From Lagierella massiliensis (lineage in GTDB: Bacteria > Bacillota > Clostridia > Tissierellales > Peptoniphilaceae): DNA of 64,000 bases. The notes beneath the pieces were generated by a model that did not search any database, was not told where the DNA came from, and saw only the letters and a list, made by a program, of their open reading frames with translations. This document shows positions 52,538 to 61,769 of this stretch, in pieces. The translations under genes and the position numbers were made by a program. Position 1 is the first letter of the stretch; each line of letters opens with the position of its first letter. The DNA lies in the NCBI RefSeq assembly GCF_001407835.1, contig NZ_CYUO01000005.1, positions 372,001 to 436,000 on the forward strand, written 5' to 3'.

Positions 52538-53856
52538 AAATATTAATTGTAGGTGCAGGAAAACTTGGTGTTTACTTAGCGAGCTTTCTTGATAAAAAAG
52601 GTCATGACATAGATATAATTGAAAAGGATAAAGACAGATTAAATCGTGTTTTAAAGTACAATACATTTAACATAACTCTTGGAGATGCAACTGATACAAG
52701 AGTCTTGGAAGAGTCAGATATTGAAGATGCCGATGTGTTTATAAGTACTACATCTAACGGAGAGATGAACATGATACTTTGTCTTATGGCAAAGAAACTC
52801 GGTGCAAAGAAGACCATTTGTATTTGCGATAATGATAAATATTTAGATCATGTAGAGTTTATGGGAGAGATATTGAAAATAGATTTGATTATAAATCAAA
52901 AACTTGAAACTGCAAGATACATTCTTCGTGAAATCTATTCTCCAGAAGTTATTAGAGTTGATACTATTGACCACGGTAAGTTGCGTATGGTGGAGATGAA
53001 AGTTGGAGAAAAAGACGAAATGGCATCTCATAGTCTTTTGGAACTTTCTAATATCCTTCCTAAGAACATGCTTGTGGCAGGTATTTCTCGTGATGCAAAA
53101 GTTATTATTCCAAGGGGAAATGACAGAATTATTGAAGGTGACATTATACATCTTATCTCAAGTAATGATAATTTTATAAAATTTTTTGGTAGACGAAATG
53201 GAATTTCACCAGGAGAGACTTTTTTTATAATTAGTGGAGGACTTTTAACCTATTTCCTTGTTGAAAGACTGGAAAGATTTGGCCACCAGGTCAAGGTGTT
53301 AGAAAAAGACAAAGACTTAATCAATCTTTTAAGGCGCGACTTTCCAAATTGTGAAGCTGTGTATGACGAGGGTTTTGACATCAATGCTTTAGAAAGGGAA
53401 AATATTACAGATTATGAAAATCTGATTTTACTTTCAAAGACAGATGAAATAAATTTTGCACTTTCACAAATTGCTAAAAATATAGGAGTTAAGAAGATTT
53501 ATGCAAATATATATAGCAAGGATTTGTTAAAAGATATTTCTTCAAACTTTATCGACTTGGCATTTTCGGAACAGGAAGTCGTATTGAATATAATTAAAAA
53601 CTTTATTGAGATTAACGATAGCTTTGAAGATGCAAAGGTGGGGACTCTTAAAAATATTTCTAAGTCAAAGATAAAGATTGAAGAAGTGATAGCAGATAAG
53701 GATAGTAAATACGTGAACAGGATGATTTCTGATATCCATATGCCAGAAGATAGGTTAATTGCCTTTGTATCAAGAAAAAATAAAATATTGATTCCTAATG
53801 GAGACGATATAATAAAACCTAAGGATGTTCTTATAATAATTTCAGAAAGAGTATAG
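52534..53856 (+). CDS. trkA: TrkA potassium uptake regulatory protein
   Basis: A 440-residue TrkA with two copies of the TrkA-N (Rossmann) plus TrkA-C pair. Copy 1 begins ILIVGAGKLGVYLASFL, with the acid at IIEKD; copy 2 begins FIISGGLLTYFLVERLERFG near residue 232. TrkA binds NAD(H) and nucleotides and gates the membrane subunit TrkH/KtrB, which is not in this window. Its TrkA-C domains at residues about 140-220 and 365-440 close each half. ATGA overlap with rnhA. Confidence 0.9.
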   Translation: MKILIVGAGKLGVYLASFLDKKGHDIDIIEKDKDRLNRVLKYNTFNITLGDATDTRVLEESDIEDADVFISTTSNGEMNMILCLMAKKLGAKKTICICDNDKYLDHVEFMGEILKIDLIINQKLETARYILREIYSPEVIRVDTIDHGKLRMVEMKVGEKDEMASHSLLELSNILPKNMLVAGISRDAKVIIPRGNDRIIEGDIIHLISSNDNFIKFFGRRNGISPGETFFIISGGLLTYFLVERLERFGHQVKVLEKDKDLINLLRRDFPNCEAVYDEGFDINALERENITDYENLILLSKTDEINFALSQIAKNIGVKKIYANIYSKDLLKDISSNFIDLAFSEQEVVLNIIKNFIEINDSFEDAKVGTLKNISKSKIKIEEVIADKDSKYVNRMISDIHMPEDRLIAFVSRKNKILIPNGDDIIKPKDVLIIISERV

Positions 53857-53925
53857 AAAAAAATCATGCAATAAGATTTAAAATCTTGTATAATTTCATA
53901 TGTAATAAATTTTTAGGAGGGAAAA

Positions 53926-55245
53926 ATGTCAGAAAAATTAGCTAAGTTTTTCAAACTTAATGAACGAAAGACAGATGTTCGTACTGAAGTCATGGCAGGT
54001 ATTACAACATTTATGACTGTGTCATATATATTAGTTGTAAATCCATCCATACTTTCAGAGGCAGGAATGGACAGAGGTGCAGTTTTCACAGCTACAATAC
54101 TTGCGTCAGTAATTGCAATTTTACTTATGGGGCTATATGCCAACATGCCATTTGTATTGGCACCAGGCATGGGACTAAATGCATTCTTTACCTATTCCGT
54201 TGTGCTTAAGATGGGAAAGAGCTGGCAGTTTGCACTTACAGCAGTATTTTTAGAAGGATTAATATTTATTTTATTATCATTTTTTAAGGTTAGAGAAGCA
54301 ATCTTTAGTTCAATACCACTTTCTTTAAAGAAGTCAGTGTCAGTAGGTATTGGTATGTTTATTGCACTTGTAGGACTTACTTCAGCAAATCTTATAGTTC
54401 AGGGAGATGGAGTTATCCTTGCCCTTGGAGATATCTATTCTAAAGAAGCAATAGTTTTCTTCTTTGCATTCTTGGTTATGGGAATACTTTCCACAAGAAA
54501 TGTAAAGGGGTCATTATTAATCGGTATAGTAGCATCAACAGTCCTTGCACTTATACTTGGAGTTACAAAGCTTCCTGAAACTGGAACTATATTTTCACTT
54601 CCACCAAGCTTAAAACCAATTGCATTTAAACTTGAAACACATAATATATTTACATGGGAGATGTTGATGGTTGTGTTCACATTTTTATTTGTAGATATAT
54701 TTGATACAGTTGGAACACTTACAGGTGTTGCAGCAAAGGCAGATATGCTTGATGAAAAGGGAGATCTTCCAGGTGTGTCAAAGGCTCTAATGGCTGATGC
54801 AATTGGAACAACATGTGGAGCTCTTCTTGGAACTTCTACAGTTACAACCTTTGTTGAATCTGCATCAGGAGTTGCAGAAGGAGGAAGAACAGGACTTACA
54901 TCTTTAACTTCAGGAGCATTATTTTTAATTTCGCTATTCTTCTTCCCACTATTTTCAATTGTGCCACCAGCAGCAACATCAGCGGCCCTTGTAATAGTTG
55001 GAGTGTTTATGATGAGTCCAATCTTGGATGTGGATTTAAATGATTATTCAGAGGCTATTCCATCATTCATAACTATTATAATGATGCCTTTTGGATATTC
55101 AATAGCTGAAGGTATTTGCTTTGGTATGATATCATATGTAATTTTAAAACTTGCAGGAGGAAAGAAGAAAGACGTTTCTCCATTAATGATAGTGCTTGCA
55201 ATTGTATTTTTAATTAAATTACTTGCGCCAAAGATTTTTGGATAA
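53926..55245 (+). CDS. pbuG: Purine (hypoxanthine/guanine) permease, AzgA/PbuG type
   Basis: A 439-residue NCS2-family member of the AzgA/PbuG type with about 12-14 membrane segments. Characteristic stretches are ERKTDVRTEVMAGITTFMTVSYI, NMPFVLAPGMGLNAFFTY, FLFVDIFDTVGTLTGVA and TSTVTTFVESASGVAEGGRTGLT. It imports hypoxanthine, guanine or adenine with protons. TAGGAGGGAAAA precedes ATG 53926 and TATAAT is at about 53888. No purine riboswitch is visible in the 69-base leader region. Confidence 0.88.
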   Translation: MSEKLAKFFKLNERKTDVRTEVMAGITTFMTVSYILVVNPSILSEAGMDRGAVFTATILASVIAILLMGLYANMPFVLAPGMGLNAFFTYSVVLKMGKSWQFALTAVFLEGLIFILLSFFKVREAIFSSIPLSLKKSVSVGIGMFIALVGLTSANLIVQGDGVILALGDIYSKEAIVFFFAFLVMGILSTRNVKGSLLIGIVASTVLALILGVTKLPETGTIFSLPPSLKPIAFKLETHNIFTWEMLMVVFTFLFVDIFDTVGTLTGVAAKADMLDEKGDLPGVSKALMADAIGTTCGALLGTSTVTTFVESASGVAEGGRTGLTSLTSGALFLISLFFFPLFSIVPPAATSAALVIVGVFMMSPILDVDLNDYSEAIPSFITIIMMPFGYSIAEGICFGMISYVILKLAGGKKKDVSPLMIVLAIVFLIKLLAPKIFG

Positions 55246-55249
55246 TAAA

Positions 55250-55283
55250 AGGGGGTTACCGATTGGTAGCCCCTTATTTTTAA
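55250..55283. terminator. Bidirectional terminator between pbuG and pncB
   Basis: An 11-bp stem (55250-55260 with 55265-55275) around GATT, with A-rich sequence before and T-rich sequence after. It ends both convergent transcripts. Confidence 0.9.
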
Positions 55284-56731
55284 AATATTTTTGCTTTATT
55301 TATCATTTCATTTTTTATGTCCCAAAGTTTTTGAGATAGGTCAACGATATAGATGTGAGGAAATTCAAAACGTTGAACTTCTTCCCAAAGTGTATCAACT
55401 TCTCTTTCTTTGTTTTTCTTTATATCCTCAAGGGAAGGCAAATCGTAAACCAGTTCTCCTTTTTTAAAGATTGGAACTAAAAGTTTCTTTGTGTGGAAAT
55501 TTTTTAAAGTCTTTCTCTTCCATGTGTGCACTGGATGGAATATTTCTATTTCATCATCTTCAATCTCTTCTTCGTGAAGACATACCAAATCTGCTATGGC
55601 TTTGTTGTCATTGTTGTCATAAAATCTATAAACCTGTTTAAATCCTGGTGTAGTTATTTTTTCTACGTTTTCACTAATTTTAATCTTAGGTGTGATATTG
55701 CCATCTTCTTCCGTTGCAACAAGTTTATAAACTCCACCAAACACTGGATGTGACATTGACGTAATAAGCCTTTCTCCAACGCCAAAGGAGTCAACCTTTG
55801 CACCTTGGTCCAGCATATCTTTTATTTTAAACTCGTCCAATGCAGAAGAGGCAACTATTTTACAGTCTTCATATCCTGCTTCGTCAAGCATCTTTCTTGC
55901 CTTTTTGGAAAGGTATGCAATGTCACCACTGTCAAGTCTAATTCCTGAAGGTCTTTTGCCCATTGGTTTTAAAACTTCATCAAACACTTTTATAGCATTT
56001 GGTATTCCAGACTTTAATGTGTCATAAGTGTCCACAAGTAACGTTGTATCATCTGGAAAAGTTTCCGCATAGGCTCTAAATGCTTCATATTCATTTTCAA
56101 ACATCATAACCCATGAGTGTGCCATTGTACCAAGTGCAGGAACTCCAAATAGTTTGTCAGCGTATGCATTTGCACTTCCTACAACTCCACCAATGTACGC
56201 AGCCCTTGCACCAATTGTAGCAGCGTCTGCACCTTGTGCCCTTCTTGATCCAAACTCCATAACAGCTCTTCCATCTGCGGATTTAATAATTCTATTTGTC
56301 TTTGTAGCGATTAGCGTTTGATGATTTATAAGTATTAGGGACATTGTTTCAATCATCTGTGCTTGAATAGCTGGACCTCTAACTATTAAAAGGGGTTCAT
56401 TAGGAAATACGACTGTTCCCTCTTCCATTGCCCAAATGTCGCATTCAAATTTAAAATTTTTTAGATAATCAATAAATTCGTCAGAGAAGATGCCCTTGCT
56501 CTTAAAATATTCTATGTCATCTTCTTCAAAGTGTAAGTTTTTAATATAATCTACAAATTGTTCAAGACCAGCGAAGATTGCAAAACCTCCATTGTCTGGA
56601 ACAGATCTAAAGTATAGATCAAAGTAGGTTATATGTTCATGTACTTTTTCTTTTAGGTAACCATTTGCCATTGTAAACTCGTAAAAGTCTGCAAGTAGTG
56701 ACAGGTTACGCTCCTCTTTCCAATTAATCAT
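55280..56731 (-). CDS. pncB: Nicotinate phosphoribosyltransferase
   Basis: A 483-residue NAPRTase, which salvages nicotinate to nicotinate mononucleotide for NAD synthesis. Markers are LLADFYEFTMANGYL at the start, GSRRAQGADAATIGARAAYIGG near residue 166, IRLDSGDIAYLSKKAR, and GVGERLITSMSHPVFGGVYKL. The His expected to be phosphorylated is in LGTMAHSW. AAGGAGGATAAA precedes ATG 56731. Divergent from copA, with an operator-like symmetry between them. Confidence 0.93.
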   Translation of the reverse strand: MINWKEERNLSLLADFYEFTMANGYLKEKVHEHITYFDLYFRSVPDNGGFAIFAGLEQFVDYIKNLHFEEDDIEYFKSKGIFSDEFIDYLKNFKFECDIWAMEEGTVVFPNEPLLIVRGPAIQAQMIETMSLILINHQTLIATKTNRIIKSADGRAVMEFGSRRAQGADAATIGARAAYIGGVVGSANAYADKLFGVPALGTMAHSWVMMFENEYEAFRAYAETFPDDTTLLVDTYDTLKSGIPNAIKVFDEVLKPMGKRPSGIRLDSGDIAYLSKKARKMLDEAGYEDCKIVASSALDEFKIKDMLDQGAKVDSFGVGERLITSMSHPVFGGVYKLVATEEDGNITPKIKISENVEKITTPGFKQVYRFYDNNDNKAIADLVCLHEEEIEDDEIEIFHPVHTWKRKTLKNFHTKKLLVPIFKKGELVYDLPSLEDIKKNKEREVDTLWEEVQRFEFPHIYIVDLSQKLWDIKNEMINKAKIF

Positions 56732-56740
56732 TTTATCCTC

Positions 56741-56800
56741 CTTATGGGTATAGATATATTATACCCCTTTTAACAAAAGCTGTAAGGGGTATAATATAAG
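56741..56800. promoter_or_regulatory. Divergent pncB/copA promoters with shared inverted repeat
   Basis: TATATTATACCCC (56756-56768) is the exact reverse complement of GGGGTATAATATA (56786-56798). Each arm contains a -10 TATAAT: at 56790 rightward for copA, and on the minus strand for pncB, where TTACAG lies 16 bases upstream. A third GGGTAT half-site is at about 56741. GGGTAT/ATACCC symmetry resembles copper-repressor (CsoR-type) sites. No regulator gene is nearby, so the factor is unknown; arms and -10 boxes are seen directly. Confidence 0.7.
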
Positions 56801-56835
56801 TAGTAACAATTATCAATAGAAGGAAGGGTGATGCT

Positions 56836-59184
56836 TTGAAAAAGTTAAATATAAAAGTAGAGGGGATGACCTGTGAAGCATGCTCTGCGAGAATTGAAAA
56901 GGTACTTTCAAAGATGGAGGAAGTTGAAAGTGTAAATGTAAATTCTGTCACAGGACTTGCCACAGTGGAATTAAATTCGGAAGAAAATATTAATGAAATT
57001 CCACAAAAAATTGAAAAGGCGGGGTATGAAGTGCCTATGGAAACCGTAAAGATAGATATTACAGGTATGAGCTGTGAGGCATGTGCCGCAAGAATTACAA
57101 AATTACTAAACAAGCTTCCCATTGAAGAAGCCGTTATAAATTCAATTACTAACTCGGGAGTGGTACGTTTTAAAAACGGCCTTGTAACGGAGGAAGAAAT
57201 TATAAAGCAGGTTGAAAAGGCAGGTTATGGTGCTACTGTTGTTAAAGATGAAGACAATGTTATAAATCGTGATGACAATGAGTTAAAGGGATTAAAGAGG
57301 GACTTAATCATCTCTCTAATATTTACAATACCACTTTTTTCTGCAATGTTCTTTCATATGGCAGGAGTTCATACAATACTTTCAAATGGATGGGTTCAAC
57401 TTGCCCTTGCAATTCCAGTGCAGTTTTATATTGGAAGAAGATTTTATAAAGGAGCCTTTAATTCGGTAAGAGGTGGAGGAGCCAACATGGACGTTTTAAT
57501 CGTCATGGGCACATCCGCGGCGTTTTTCTTTTCACTTTATCACACCATTATTGGATCAAGTGAACTCTATTACGAGTCCTCTGCAGTGATAATAACCTTA
57601 ATACTTCTTGGAAAGTATTTTGAAAAAAGGGCAAAGACAAGAACCACCGATGCCATTAATAAGCTTATGGAGCTACAGGCAAAGACTGCAGTTGTTGAAA
57701 GGAATGGCGAGGTTATAGAGATACCCATAGAAGAAGTTGTAGTAGGAGATATAATCGACGTTAGGCCGGGAGAAAAAGTTGCAGTTGATGGAAAAATTAT
57801 TTTTGGAGAAACCTCTATTGATGAAGCTATGGTAACAGGAGAGTCAATTCCAAGTGAAAAAACAGTTGGTGACGAAGTTATTGGTGGAACAATAAATAAA
57901 AATGGATTTATAAAGTTTGAGGCCACCAAGGTTGGTAAGGACACAATGCTTTCACAAATTGTAAAGCTGGTTGAACAAGCACAGGAACATAAGGCGCCAG
58001 TACAAAGACTCGCAGATAAAATAGCGGGAATTTTTGTACCATCAGTAATTGTAATTGCGATTATTACCTTTGCTCTCACATGGTTTTTAAAAAAATCAAT
58101 AGATCCTGCCATAATGCACGCTGTTGCAGTTTTAGTAATTGCCTGTCCATGTTCCCTTGGCCTTGCCACACCAACAGCCATCATGGTTGGGACAGGACGT
58201 GGGGCAAACCTTGGAATATTGATAAAGTCAGGAGAATATTTAGAAAGGGCATGTAAAATCGACTCAGTTGTCTTTGACAAGACTGGAACTCTAACTGAAG
58301 GAAAACCCGTTGTAAAGTCAGTTGAAAATTATTCCCATATGAATGAAGACGATATGCTTAAAATATTTTCGTCATTAGAGAATGCATCACAACATCCACT
58401 GGGAGAAGCTGTGGTAAATTACTGCAAGGAAAAGGGAATTGAAACTGTTGAAGTTTCAAATTTTAATTCACTAACAGGCATGGGAGTTTCTGGAACTATA
58501 AATGAAGTTAAATACTTTATCGGAAATAAAAAGCTTATGGATGAAAAAAATATTTCCTACTCTTTAGAAGATATAGAAATGCTTCAGGAAAAGGGAGAGA
58601 CTCCACTAATGCTATTTGACGAAAAAAAACTTCTTGGAATAATTTCTGTTGCAGATGAAGTGAAAGAAAGTTCTAAAGGAGCAATAGAAAAACTCCATGA
58701 AATGGGTATAGAAATTTATATGATTACAGGAGACAGCAAGAGGGCAGCAAATGCAATTGGGGAAAGCCTTGGTATCGAAGGAGTTTTTGCAGAAGTATTG
58801 CCACAGGACAAGTCAGATAAGATAAAAGAGATAAAGTCTGATGGAAAAGTTGTAGCTATGGTAGGAGATGGAATTAATGATGCACCAGCACTGGCAGAGG
58901 CGGACATAGGCTTTGCCATTGGTACAGGAACTGACGTAGCCATCGAGGCATCAGATATAACTATAATAAATGGAGACATATACTCTGTTGTTAAAGCTAT
59001 AGAACTTTCAAAGAGGACAATGAGAACCATAAAACAAAATCTATTTTGGGCATTTTTCTACAATGTAATAGGAATACCAATTGCAGCACTGGGATTTTTA
59101 AATCCAATGATTGCAGGGGCAGCAATGGCATTTAGTTCTGTTTCAGTTGTAACCAATTCACTTAGATTAAAATCATTTAAATAG
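56836..59184 (+). CDS. copA: Copper-exporting P1B-type ATPase
   Basis: 782 residues. Two N-terminal heavy-metal domains carry GMTCEACSARIEK (residue 10) and GMSCEACAARITK (near 77). The ATPase core has MVTGESIPSEK, the metal-channel CPCSLGLATP, phosphorylation site DKTGTLTEGKPV, HP-containing ASQHPLGEA, and the hinge VGDGINDAPALAEA. CPC plus two HMA domains indicates Cu(I) export. The start is TTG 56836 with AAGGAAGGGTGATG upstream; the ATG at 56831 is followed at once by a stop. CopZ follows after nine bases. Confidence 0.95.
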   Translation: MKKLNIKVEGMTCEACSARIEKVLSKMEEVESVNVNSVTGLATVELNSEENINEIPQKIEKAGYEVPMETVKIDITGMSCEACAARITKLLNKLPIEEAVINSITNSGVVRFKNGLVTEEEIIKQVEKAGYGATVVKDEDNVINRDDNELKGLKRDLIISLIFTIPLFSAMFFHMAGVHTILSNGWVQLALAIPVQFYIGRRFYKGAFNSVRGGGANMDVLIVMGTSAAFFFSLYHTIIGSSELYYESSAVIITLILLGKYFEKRAKTRTTDAINKLMELQAKTAVVERNGEVIEIPIEEVVVGDIIDVRPGEKVAVDGKIIFGETSIDEAMVTGESIPSEKTVGDEVIGGTINKNGFIKFEATKVGKDTMLSQIVKLVEQAQEHKAPVQRLADKIAGIFVPSVIVIAIITFALTWFLKKSIDPAIMHAVAVLVIACPCSLGLATPTAIMVGTGRGANLGILIKSGEYLERACKIDSVVFDKTGTLTEGKPVVKSVENYSHMNEDDMLKIFSSLENASQHPLGEAVVNYCKEKGIETVEVSNFNSLTGMGVSGTINEVKYFIGNKKLMDEKNISYSLEDIEMLQEKGETPLMLFDEKKLLGIISVADEVKESSKGAIEKLHEMGIEIYMITGDSKRAANAIGESLGIEGVFAEVLPQDKSDKIKEIKSDGKVVAMVGDGINDAPALAEADIGFAIGTGTDVAIEASDITIINGDIYSVVKAIELSKRTMRTIKQNLFWAFFYNVIGIPIAALGFLNPMIAGAAMAFSSVSVVTNSLRLKSFK

Positions 59185-59193
59185 GAGGAAAGT

Positions 59194-59400
59194 ATGGAAA
59201 CAATATTAATCATTGACGGAATGACTTGTTCACACTGCGAAGCTTCAGTGACAAAGGCATTAAAGGGAGTTTCAGGTGTTGAAAATGTAGATGTGGATCT
59301 TTCCACAAAAGAAGTTAAAGTAAGCCACAATAATGTAGAAATAGAGAAACTAAAAGAGGCAGTAGAAGACATTGGCTTTGACGTTTCTGAAATAAAATAA
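59194..59400 (+). CDS. copZ: Copper chaperone (CopZ-like)
   Basis: A 68-residue single HMA domain with ferredoxin-like fold. The metal motif GMTCSHCEASV lies at residues 9-19 and the fold continues VSGVENVDVDL to VEDIGFDV. It carries Cu(I) to the N-terminal domains of the ATPase encoded just upstream. ATAGGAGGAAAGT precedes ATG 59194. The terminator at 59408 ends the unit. Confidence 0.93.
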   Translation: METILIIDGMTCSHCEASVTKALKGVSGVENVDVDLSTKEVKVSHNNVEIEKLKEAVEDIGFDVSEIK

Positions 59401-59407
59401 ATAGGTA

Positions 59408-59442
59408 AGGGAAGTTGTTACAAGACGGCTTCCCTATTTTTT
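59408..59442 (+). terminator. Terminator after copZ
   Basis: AGGGAAG (59408-59414) pairs with CTTCCCT (59429-59435), with further weak pairing inside, then six T. Confidence 0.85.
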
Positions 59443-59452
59443 ATAAAAATAC

Positions 59453-59481
59453 TTGACATATTCTTTGAAATTTGATGTAAT
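59453..59481 (+). promoter_or_regulatory. Promoter of the carD-yacL unit
   Basis: TTGACA (59453-59458), 17 bases, then TGTAAT (59476-59481). A second TATAAT at 59511-59516 lacks a good -35 and sits too close to the start codon to be the main one. Confidence 0.75.
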
Positions 59482-59534
59482 ATTATATTTACCAAAATTG
59501 ATTTATATACTATAATGATATTAGAGGTGAAAAA

Positions 59535-60023
59535 ATGTTTGAAATAGGAGATAGAATAGTTTATCCGATGCATGGGGCAGGAGTTATAGTTGAAAAGACA
59601 CTAAAAACCATACTTGGAGTAGAAAAAGAATACTACATTCTCTCAATTCCCGTTGGAGAAATAAGAATATCTGTTCCTATAGATAAGATCAATGACATGG
59701 GAATAAGGACCATTGTAGACGAATCTGAAATAGAAAACATTCTTGAAATATTAAAGTTAAAGGATGTGGAAATTAATTCCAATTGGAATGCAAGATATAG
59801 AGAAAATCTCGAAAAACTTCGTTTAGGAGAACTTGAAGGCATTGCGGAAGTGTTTAGAGATTTATACACTTTAGATCTTGATAGAGGTCTGTCCATGGCA
59901 GAAAAAAAACTTTTACACAGTTCAAAGAAGATGTTAATTTCAGAACTTTCAGTTGTAGAGGGTAAGAAAGTGGCTGAAGTTGAAAAAAATTTAGAAAATT
60001 TATTTAAAAATGAAGAAAATTAA
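59535..60023 (+). CDS. carD: CarD-family transcription factor
   Basis: A 162-residue CarD/CdnL-type protein. The N-terminal Tudor-like RNA-polymerase interaction domain is GDRIVYPMHGAGVIVEKTLKTILG, followed by a helical DNA-interacting domain (NWNARYRENLEKLRLGELEGIAEVFRDLY, SMAEKKLLHSSKKMLISELS). CarD binds the polymerase beta subunit and stabilises open promoter complexes, often at rRNA genes. AGAGGTGAAAAA precedes ATG 59535. Together with YacL it is in the order typical of Firmicutes (CarD, YacL). Confidence 0.93.
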   Translation: MFEIGDRIVYPMHGAGVIVEKTLKTILGVEKEYYILSIPVGEIRISVPIDKINDMGIRTIVDESEIENILEILKLKDVEINSNWNARYRENLEKLRLGELEGIAEVFRDLYTLDLDRGLSMAEKKLLHSSKKMLISELSVVEGKKVAEVEKNLENLFKNEEN

Positions 60024-60037
60024 AAGGAGGTGTTATT

Positions 60038-61120
60038 TTGGCTAAAAGAGTAGTCAATATACTTATGACTCTCTTAGGGGCAATTTTTGGTTTTACCATA
60101 GTCTACTTGATTGACAAGACTAAAGTTATTTCAGGATTACCAAAGTATTGGAGAATAGGCATATATGTTTTAGGTATTATTGTTTTTGCTATTATTTTTT
60201 ATAATTTTTTCCCAAAGATGTTGAAGGGCTTAGAGAAATCTACTGAAAAAGCTTCCACACACATGAAAAAACTTTCTGTTCAGGAACTTATCAGTACAGC
60301 AGTAGGCACTATCTTAGGAATTTTTGTGGCTTTTCTAATTTCAATGTTGATAATCCAAATAAAATTACCAGTTGTTGGAAACGTTCCATTTATTATACTC
60401 TCTATAATAATCTACATTACACTGGGATACATAGGTATGAGACTGGGTATGCAGTGGTTTAGAGAAACTGGAAGTATTTTAGAGAAGATAAAAGCTGGTA
60501 TAGATAGACCTGTCAAAGAGACTTCAGATGATTTAATAAAGATATTAGATACTTCTGTAATTATAGACGGTAGAATCAAAGATATTATTGACACAGGATT
60601 TTTAGACGGAAAGATTGTAATTCCAATATTTGTACTTGAGGAGTTACAACATATTGCAGATTCTGAAAATGACTTGAGAAGAAAAAAGGGCAGAAGAGGT
60701 CTTGATATACTTCGAATGATTCAAAATGAATCAAGTTTACCTGTGGAAGTATCCCATAAGAGATATCGTGAAATAAAAGAAGTTGATTCAAAACTTTTAC
60801 AGATGGCGCTTGACGTTGGTGGAAAACTTGTAACCAACGACTACAATTTAAACAAAGTTGCGGCAGTTAGAAATGTTGAAGTATTAAACATAAACGAACT
60901 TGCAAATGCAATGAAATCCATAGTCATACCTGGAGAGCAGATGACAGTTACAATAATCAAAGATGGTAAAGAGTCTAACCAAGGTATTGCATACCTAATA
61001 GACGGAACTATGGTTGTTGTAGAAGACGGTAAAAAATATATCGGCCAGACTGTTGATGCAACAGTTACATCGGTGCTTCAAACAGCGGCGGGTAAGATGA
61101 TATTTGTGAGAATTAATTAA
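60038..61120 (+). CDS. yacL: PIN/TRAM-domain membrane protein YacL
   Basis: 360 residues. There are four hydrophobic segments in the first 150 residues (MTLLGAIFGFTIVYLI, IGIYVLGIIVFAIIFYNFF, then two more), followed by a PIN nuclease domain (ILDTSVIIDGRIKDIIDTGFL to TNDYNLNKVA) and a C-terminal TRAM RNA-binding domain (IVIPGEQMTVTIIKDGKESNQGIAYL). It is likely an RNase at the membrane. AAAAGGAGGTGTTATT precedes the TTG start at 60038. In most Firmicutes ispD follows; here an IS element does. Confidence 0.88.
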   Translation: MAKRVVNILMTLLGAIFGFTIVYLIDKTKVISGLPKYWRIGIYVLGIIVFAIIFYNFFPKMLKGLEKSTEKASTHMKKLSVQELISTAVGTILGIFVAFLISMLIIQIKLPVVGNVPFIILSIIIYITLGYIGMRLGMQWFRETGSILEKIKAGIDRPVKETSDDLIKILDTSVIIDGRIKDIIDTGFLDGKIVIPIFVLEELQHIADSENDLRRKKGRRGLDILRMIQNESSLPVEVSHKRYREIKEVDSKLLQMALDVGGKLVTNDYNLNKVAAVRNVEVLNINELANAMKSIVIPGEQMTVTIIKDGKESNQGIAYLIDGTMVVVEDGKKYIGQTVDATVTSVLQTAAGKMIFVRIN

Positions 61121-61202
61121 ATAATAAAGTAACAAAATAAACTGTTGGGTACGAATGATATGTACCCTCTTTACTGGACAAACCAGTAAGGAGGGTATTT
61201 TT

Positions 61203-61769
61203 ATGAAATATAGTTATGAATTCAAAAAAGAATGCGTACAATTGTATAGAGAAGGTAAATGGCCTGATACACCTGAAGGAGTTGAAGAAAAAAACTTTCA
61301 TGATTCAATTAGAAAGTGGTTTAGGTTAGAAGAACTTCATGGACCAGAAATTTTAAAACATGGAAGTAATATTAATTGGACACCTGATGAGAAATTAGAA
61401 ATTGTATCTAAAGTGATAGCTGGAAAATCAATAAAGTCTACTGCAATAGAAAAAGGAATTAATGAGGGACAACTTTATTCATGGGTTAACAATTACAAAA
61501 TTTATGGATATAATGGTCTTGTAAATAAGAAGAAAGGTCGTAAATCTAAAAATACAACCATGAAAAAGACAAATATCCATAAACCAAAAGAACTTAATGA
61601 ATCTGAAAGAGAAGAGTTAATAAGACTTAGAGCAGAAAATGAATATATAAAGGCTGAAAACGAAATAATAAAAAAAGAGATCGCCTTGAGAGAAAAACGT
61701 TACGCTGCGCAACTCAAGGCGAAAAAGCAGCGATTGTCAAACAACTCAAAGACAAAGGATACAAACTAA
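61203..61769 (+). CDS. IS3-family transposase OrfA
   Basis: 188 residues. It has helix-turn-helix domains of the IS3 type: KYSYEFKKECVQLYREGKWPD and then DEKLEIVSKVIAGKSIKSTAI...GQLYSWVNNYK. A leucine-zipper-like region follows at ERLIRLRAENEYIKAENEIIKKEI. It binds the inverted repeats. ATG 61203 follows AAGGAGGGTATTTTT. OrfA slips -1 into OrfB at G-AAA-AAG (61721-61727) to make the full transposase. Confidence 0.9.
   Translation: MKYSYEFKKECVQLYREGKWPDTPEGVEEKNFHDSIRKWFRLEELHGPEILKHGSNINWTPDEKLEIVSKVIAGKSIKSTAIEKGINEGQLYSWVNNYKIYGYNGLVNKKKGRKSKNTTMKKTNIHKPKELNESEREELIRLRAENEYIKAENEIIKKEIALREKRYAAQLKAKKQRLSNNSKTKDTN

Noticed and set aside
56831-56836. ATG at 56831 as copA start
   Set aside because: It is followed at once by CTT TGA; the TTG at 56836 with a ribosome site upstream gives the correct protein.
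57570-58280. 236-residue minus-strand frame inside copA
   Set aside because: Antisense of a clearly coding P-type ATPase; no ribosome site or family.
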